The translations under genes were made by a program, and so were the position numbers. From Klebsiella quasipneumoniae subsp. quasipneumoniae (GTDB lineage Bacteria; Pseudomonadota; Gammaproteobacteria; Enterobacterales; Enterobacteriaceae): a stretch of 64,000 bases of DNA. How positions within the stretch are numbered: position 1 is the first letter of the stretch; each line of letters starts with the position of its first letter. The notes beneath the pieces were generated by a model. It worked only from the letters and a program-made list of their open reading frames with translations. It had not been told where the DNA came from and did not search any database. Below are positions 59,744 through 64,000 of the stretch, piece after piece. The stretch covers positions 930,001-994,000 of the forward strand of contig NZ_CP084876.1 of assembly GCF_020525925.1 (NCBI RefSeq). The letters are read 5' to 3'.

Positions 59744-61263
59744 CGCTGGCAATTATGTTACAGGGCACCGCTTCTGACGTCGGCAAAAGCGTGCTGGTCG
59801 CGGGGCTGTGCCGCATCTTTTATCAGGACGGGCAGCGCACCGCGCCGTTTAAATCGCAGAATATGGCGCTCAATTCCGGTATCACGCCGGATGGCAAAGA
59901 GATGGGCCGCGCGCAGATTTTCCAGGCCGAAGCGGCGGGGATCGCGCCGGACGTGCGCATGAACCCGGTGCTGCTTAAGCCGACCAGCGACCGCAAAGCG
60001 CAGGTGGTGCTGATGGGCAAGGTGGCGACCGATATGGACGCGGTGAGCTATCACGAATATAAACCGCGCCTACGGGAACAGATCCTCGCGGTTTATAACA
60101 GCCTGGCCGCCGAACATGATGTGCTGGTGCTGGAAGGGGCGGGCAGTCCGGCGGAGATCAATCTGCGCGATCGCGATATCGTCAATATGGGCATGGCCGA
60201 GATGGCCCAGTGCCCGGTGATCCTCGTGGCGGATATCGATCGCGGCGGCGTCTTCGCCTCTATCTACGGCACGCTCGCGCTGCTGCACGATCGCGAGCGC
60301 GCGCGGGTCAAGGGCGTGATTATCAATAAATTTCGCGGCGACGTGGCGCTGCTGTATTCCGGGATCGAGCAGATAGAAGCGCTCACCGGCGTCCCGGTGC
60401 TCGGCGTCATGCCGTGGCTGGACGTCGATCTTGAAGATGAGGACGGCGTCGCGCTGCAAAAAGGGAAATATCTGCGCACCGACAGGCGCGATATTGAGAT
60501 TGCCGTGATTCAGGTGCCGCACATCTCTAATTTTACCGATTTCAACGCGCTGGCGGCGCAGCCGGACGTCCGCGTCCGCTATGTTCGCCAGCCGCAGGAG
60601 CTGGCGGGCGTGGATATGGTGATCCTGCCGGGCAGTAAAAATACGCTCGGCGACCTGGGCTGGCTGCGCGAGAGCGGCATGGCGCATGCGGTACTGCAGG
60701 CCCGGCGTCAGGGCGTACCGGTGCTGGGGATCTGCGGCGGCTATCAGATGCTCGGCGAAACCATTATCGATGAGGTGGAGTCGGGGCTTGGCACCCAGCC
60801 GGGGCTGGGGTTGCTCAATACCGTCACCCACTTTGCGCACAGCAAAACGACGACCCAGGTCACGGCGACTCTGGCTCCGGCGCTGCCGGCGTGGCTGGCG
60901 GCAACGGCGGGGCTGGCGGTAAGCGGCTACGAAATTCATATGGGCGAAACCGAGCTGCGCGACGGCTGTCGTTCGCTGATGCAATTACATAAAGGCGGCC
61001 TGAGCGTGGCGGACGGCGCGGTCAGCGATGACGGCCTGGCGTTTGGCACCTATCTGCACGGCCTGTTCGATAGCGATGCCTTTACCCGCGCGCTGGTTAA
61101 CGGCCTGCGCCAGCGTAAAGGGCTGGCGGCGCTGGATAGCGATTTCGTGTATGCACAGTATAAATCGCGCCAGTTCGATCTGCTGGCGGACGCGATGCGT
61201 CAGCATATCGATATCGAAAAAATCTACGCCATCATGCGTCAACATCAGGAGCCCGTATGCTGA
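59740..61263 (+). CDS. cbiP: Cobyric acid synthase CbiP
   Basis: A 507-residue enzyme that amidates side chains b, d, e and g of adenosylcobyrinic acid a,c-diamide. An N-terminal DTBS-like domain ([18 protein letters not shown]) is joined to a glutaminase domain with nucleophile Cys332 in [12 protein letters not shown]. Close in length to Salmonella CbiP. It overlaps cobU by 7 bases. Confidence 0.97.
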   Translation: MTLAIMLQGTASDVGKSVLVAGLCRIFYQDGQRTAPFKSQNMALNSGITPDGKEMGRAQIFQAEAAGIAPDVRMNPVLLKPTSDRKAQVVLMGKVATDMDAVSYHEYKPRLREQILAVYNSLAAEHDVLVLEGAGSPAEINLRDRDIVNMGMAEMAQCPVILVADIDRGGVFASIYGTLALLHDRERARVKGVIINKFRGDVALLYSGIEQIEALTGVPVLGVMPWLDVDLEDEDGVALQKGKYLRTDRRDIEIAVIQVPHISNFTDFNALAAQPDVRVRYVRQPQELAGVDMVILPGSKNTLGDLGWLRESGMAHAVLQARRQGVPVLGICGGYQMLGETIIDEVESGLGTQPGLGLLNTVTHFAHSKTTTQVTATLAPALPAWLAATAGLAVSGYEIHMGETELRDGCRSLMQLHKGGLSVADGAVSDDGLAFGTYLHGLFDSDAFTRALVNGLRQRKGLAALDSDFVYAQYKSRQFDLLADAMRQHIDIEKIYAIMRQHQEPVC

Positions 61264-61802
61264 CTTTAGTGACCGGCGGGGCGCGCAGCGGTAAAAGCCG
61301 CCATGCCGAAGCGCTGATCGCCCATGCGCCGCAGGTACTGTATATCGCCACCTCGCAGGTCTTTGATGACGAGATGGCGGCGAGGATCCAGCACCACCGC
61401 GACGGCAGGCCCGCGCACTGGCGCACCGCCGAGCGCTGGCAGCAGCTTGATGAGCTGATCACCCCGGATATCGCCCCAGAGGAGGCGATTTTGCTGGAAT
61501 GCATCACCACCCTGGTGACCAACCTGCTGTTTGCGCTGGGGGGCGACAGCTCGCCGGACGGCTGGGATTATGCGGCGATGGAGCGGGCGATCGACGCCGA
61601 AATCGCGGTACTGATTGCCGCCTGCCAGCGCTGCCCGGCCCGCGTGGTGCTGGTGACCAACGAGGTAGGGATGGGGATTGTGCCGGAAAACCGTCTTGCC
61701 CGCCATTTCCGCGATATCGCCGGACGCGTCAACCAGCGCCTTGCGGCGGCGGCAGACGAGGTGTGGCTGGTGGTGTCGGGCATTGGCGTAAAAATCAAAT
61801 AG
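61257..61802 (+). CDS. cobU: Adenosylcobinamide kinase / guanylyltransferase CobU
   Basis: A 181-residue bifunctional enzyme that phosphorylates adenosylcobinamide and transfers GMP to it, activating the corrin for attachment of the lower ligand. The P-loop is GGARSGKS (7-14), and the guanylylated His46 is in RIQHHRDG. The C-terminus [13 protein letters not shown] is full length. In E. coli and Salmonella cobS follows directly; here a short non-coding stretch and cobT follow. Confidence 0.97.
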   Translation: MLTLVTGGARSGKSRHAEALIAHAPQVLYIATSQVFDDEMAARIQHHRDGRPAHWRTAERWQQLDELITPDIAPEEAILLECITTLVTNLLFALGGDSSPDGWDYAAMERAIDAEIAVLIAACQRCPARVVLVTNEVGMGIVPENRLARHFRDIAGRVNQRLAAAADEVWLVVSGIGVKIK

Positions 61803-61818
61803 GCCAGGCGCGCCGTAA

Positions 61819-61851
61819 CGGGCGTTATTCTTCCTGCTGGCTCTGCTATGA
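61819..61851 (+). pseudogene. cobS: Candidate remnant of the 3' end of cobS
   Basis: Between the cobU stop and cobT, one frame (61819-61851) reads [10 protein letters not shown] followed by TGA. From memory, the E. coli and Salmonella CobS proteins end in GEL(V/I)FLLALL. This matches in the last residues, the stop codon and the position immediately before cobT. A stop codon at 61816-61818 closes the frame upstream, so only about nine codons of cobS remain. CobS joins adenosylcobinamide-GDP to alpha-ribazole phosphate. A match this short could be chance, but placement and reading direction fit a deletion scar. Confidence 0.6.
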
Positions 61852-61876
61852 GTCAGCCAACAAGACGAGAACCTCT

Positions 61877-62932
61877 ATGCAAAGCTTAACCTCTCTACTG
61901 GGCGCGATCCCTGCGCCTGATGAAAACGCGATGGCGCGCGCCCGGCTTCATATTGATGGTCTGCTGAAACCGCCCGGAAGCCTTGGACGCCTTGAAGATC
62001 TTGCCGTGCAGCTGGCGGGCATGCCCGGTCTTGACGGCGTGCCGCAGGTGAAAAAAAAGGCGCTGCTGGTGATGTGCGCCGACCACGGCGTGTGGGACGA
62101 AGGGGTCGCCATTTCGCCAAAAGCGGTGACCGCGATTCAGGCGGCGAATATGACGCTGGGCAAAACCGGCGTTTGCGTACTGGCGGCGCAGGCGGGCGCG
62201 AAGATGCACGTGATTGATGTCGGGATCGATGCCGAGCTGATACCGGGCGTCATCAACATGCGCGTGGCGCGTGGCTGCGGCAATATCGCCGTCGGTCCGG
62301 CAATGCGCCGCAGCCAGGCGGAAGAGCTGCTGCTGGAGGTGATGCGCTATACCCGGGGGCTGGCGCAGGATGGCGTCACGCTGTTTGGCGTCGGGGAGCT
62401 CGGAATGGCCAATACCACCCCGGCGGCGGCAATCGTCAGCGTCCTGACCGGCAGCGATGCCCAGGAGGTGGTAGGCATTGGCGCTAATCTGCCGTTGGCG
62501 AAGGTTGGCAATAAAGTTGAGGTGGTACGACGAGCCATCGCCGTTAACCGCCCCGATCCGCATGATGGTCTGGACGTGCTGGCGAAAGTGGGCGGTTTTG
62601 ATTTATTGGGGATGACGGGGGTAATGCTGGGCGCGGCCTCCTGCGGTCTGCCGGTGGTGCTCGATGGCTTCCTCTCCTACGCCGCGGCGCTGGCGGCGTG
62701 CCGAATGGCGCCGCAGGTGAAACCCTATCTTATCCCGTCGCACTATTCGGCGGAGAAGGGGGCGCGTATCGCGCTGGCGCACCTGGAGCTGGAACCGTAT
62801 CTCAACATGGGGATGCGCCTGGGCGAAGGCAGCGGCGCGGCGCTGGCGATGCCGATCGTGGAAGCGGCCTGCGCGATGTATCACGAAATGGGGATGCTGG
62901 CGGCGAGCAATATTGTGTTGCCGAAGGGCTGA
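61877..62932 (+). CDS. cobT: Nicotinate-nucleotide:dimethylbenzimidazole phosphoribosyltransferase CobT
   Basis: A 351-residue enzyme that makes alpha-ribazole phosphate, the activated lower ligand of B12. The catalytic Glu317 (in [10 protein letters not shown]) and Glu174 ([10 protein letters not shown]) are at the numbers known from Salmonella CobT. The ATG at 61877 gives the family N-terminus; a longer in-frame extension runs out of frame over cobU and is not real. It is the last gene of the cluster, followed by a hairpin and then by the tRNA terminator on the other strand. Confidence 0.97.
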   Translation: MQSLTSLLGAIPAPDENAMARARLHIDGLLKPPGSLGRLEDLAVQLAGMPGLDGVPQVKKKALLVMCADHGVWDEGVAISPKAVTAIQAANMTLGKTGVCVLAAQAGAKMHVIDVGIDAELIPGVINMRVARGCGNIAVGPAMRRSQAEELLLEVMRYTRGLAQDGVTLFGVGELGMANTTPAAAIVSVLTGSDAQEVVGIGANLPLAKVGNKVEVVRRAIAVNRPDPHDGLDVLAKVGGFDLLGMTGVMLGAASCGLPVVLDGFLSYAAALAACRMAPQVKPYLIPSHYSAEKGARIALAHLELEPYLNMGMRLGEGSGAALAMPIVEAACAMYHEMGMLAASNIVLPKG

Positions 62933-62940
62933 GAAGGTGG

Positions 62941-62963
62941 GGGAGCGGCGCTGCGCCGTTCCC
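62941..62963 (+). terminator. GC-rich hairpin after cobT
   Basis: Stem GGGAGCGGCG (62941-62950) with CGCCGTTCCC (62954-62963), one G-T pair, 3-base loop, starting 8 bases after the cobT stop. No T run follows, so it may protect the mRNA end or only weaken transcription. The tRNA terminator hairpin further on may also act on this strand. Confidence 0.5.
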
Positions 62964-62997
62964 GGAATTCTGTAGCGGATTCGCGGAGCGCAGAAAC

Positions 62998-63020
62998 AAA
63001 AAAACACCCTGGAGGGTGTT
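62998..63020 (-). terminator. Rho-independent terminator of the tRNA-fMet operon
   Basis: On the minus strand ACACCC-TCCA-GGGTGT is followed by seven T residues (the A run at 62998-63004). It lies directly after the last tRNA gene. Confidence 0.88.
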
Positions 63021-63028
63021 TGTAATGT

Positions 63029-63105
<77 letters not shown>

Positions 63106-63137
63106 TCACCGTACTGCTTCACATTGTCAAATTTGAT

Positions 63138-63214
<77 letters not shown>

Positions 63215-63247
63215 TCACCGTACTGCTTTACTTCATCAAATTTTAAT

Positions 63248-63324
<77 letters not shown>

Positions 63325-63337
63325 TCCGTGGAAGCGC

Positions 63338-63365
63338 ACTATACTCCGCTAGCGAGATGATGCAA
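63338..63365 (-). promoter_or_regulatory. Promoter of the tRNA-fMet operon
   Basis: On the minus strand TTGCAT (63360-63365), a 16-base spacer and TATAGT (63338-63343) are followed by the GC-rich GCGCTTCC, the kind of discriminator found at stringently controlled stable-RNA promoters. The first tRNA begins 13 bases beyond the -10 element. Confidence 0.75.
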
Positions 63366-63534
63366 CCTTTTTTCGACCAAATCGACATTTTTGTAAGAAT
63401 TGGCTTATAAAACGCCATGTTGTGGTGTTTTTTTACACAAATCTGTGCCATCGATGAGATCGCGCATTTCAATAGCCCCGGCGCTTTGTTATCTTCAACA
63501 CGCACTAAGGCTTCGCAGCAAAAGATGAGACACC

Positions 63535-64000
63535 ATGAAAGGACGTTGGGCAAAATATGTAGCGACGGGGGCAATGCTGGCCATGCTCGCCGCCTGTTCC
63601 TCAAAACCGACCGACCGCGGTCAGCAATATAGCGATGGCAAGTTCACCCAGCCGTTTTCACTGGTAAACCAGCCGGATGCCGTCGGGGCGCCGATCAATG
63701 CCGGCGACTTCTCCGAGCAGGTTAATCAAATTCGTAACGCTTCGCCGCGCCTCTATAACAGCCAAAGCAACGTCTATAACGCGCTGCAGGAGTGGCTGCG
63801 CGCCGGCGGCGACACCCGTACGCTGCGCCAGTTTGGCATCGACGCCTGGCAGATGCAGGGCACCGACAACTATGGCAACGTCCAGTTTACCGGCTACTAC
63901 ACGCCGGTGGTGCAGGCGCGCCACACCCGCCAGGGCGAATTCCAGTACCCCATTTACCGGATGCCGCCGAAGCGCGGCAAGCTGCCGTCCCGCGCCAGCA
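63535..64000 (+). CDS. mltA: Membrane-bound lytic murein transglycosylase A (3' end outside window)
   Basis: The first 155 residues of an outer-membrane lipoprotein that cuts the glycan strands of peptidoglycan and leaves 1,6-anhydro ends. The signal peptide ends in the lipobox LAAC with lipidated Cys21. The mature part (SSKPTDRGQQY, and the FTGYYTPVVQARH segment of the MltA domain) agrees with E. coli MltA. The ATG at 63535 is the only one that gives the lipoprotein signal. The amiC ... met tRNA - mltA order is as in E. coli apart from the inserted B12 cluster. Confidence 0.95.
   Translation, partial: MKGRWAKYVATGAMLAMLAACSSKPTDRGQQYSDGKFTQPFSLVNQPDAVGAPINAGDFSEQVNQIRNASPRLYNSQSNVYNALQEWLRAGGDTRTLRQFGIDAWQMQGTDNYGNVQFTGYYTPVVQARHTRQGEFQYPIYRMPPKRGKLPSRAS

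Noticed and set aside
61848..61889. 13-codon open frame (starts MSQPTRRE) overlapping the cobT start
   Set aside because: It begins within the candidate cobS stop codon and has no ribosome site or known counterpart; chance is the simpler reading.

Overview
The window is enterobacterial chromosome with GC-rich coding DNA. Protein sequences and gene order point to Klebsiella or a close relative. The backbone follows the E. coli 64-min region (lplT-tas-ygdR-ygdQ-mutH-rppH-ptsP-lgt-thyA-ppdAB-ygdB-ppdC-recC-ptrA-recB-recD-argA-amiC ... metZWV-mltA). A complete propanediol-utilisation (pdu) and cobalamin-synthesis (cbi/cob) cluster of about 36.6 kb lies between amiC and the initiator tRNA genes. 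In Salmonella the same cluster sits elsewhere on the chromosome.

Layout. 1-4104: 3' part of lplT, then tas, ygdR, ygdQ and mutH on the minus strand. 4105-4786: a non-coding stretch with four DnaA boxes, in the position of the E. coli replication-timing element DARS2. 4787-9547: rppH-ptsP and lgt-thyA. 9772-23275: four pseudopilin genes, then recC-ptrA-recB-recD. 23484-26295: argA, with a two-box ArgR operator, divergent from amiC. 26313-28295: cobD and pduX, convergent, which together make the aminopropanol-phosphate linker of B12. 28352-44158: the pdu operon on the minus strand, read pduA-B-C-D-E-G-H-J-K-L-M-N-O-P-Q-S-T-U-V-W-X. 44159-46584: an AT-rich control region, the diol facilitator gene pduF and the regulator gene pocR. 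46585-62932: a leader with a cobalamin riboswitch, then cbiA-B-C-D-E-T-F-G-H-J-K-L-M-N-Q-O-P-cobU-cobT. 62998-63365: three tandem tRNA-fMet genes with a promoter and a terminator. 63535-64000: start of mltA.

How the parts work together. PocR with 1,2-propanediol is expected to switch on pduF, pdu and cbi. PduF admits diol, and the shell encloses the B12-dependent diol dehydratase PduCDE with its reactivase PduGH. PduP, PduQ, PduL and PduW turn propionaldehyde into propanol and propionate. PduO and PduS supply adenosyl-B12 inside the shell. The cbi genes make the corrin ring anaerobically, CbiMNQO imports cobalt, and PduX plus CobD make the linker. The riboswitch shuts cbi translation when B12 is plentiful.

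Most notable observations. (1) cobS, which lies between cobU and cobT in E. coli and Salmonella, is missing here. A short out-of-context stretch just before cobT encodes what looks like the last residues of CobS and its stop codon, so it may be a deletion scar. (2) A 19-bp sequence with near-perfect dyad symmetry occurs identically in the pduA/pduF and the pocR/cbiA control regions, and is a candidate shared operator. (3) The DARS2 counterpart is present. (4) One of the three initiator tRNA genes carries a compensated base-pair change in the T stem. I found no clearly new defence system, mobile element or CRISPR array.
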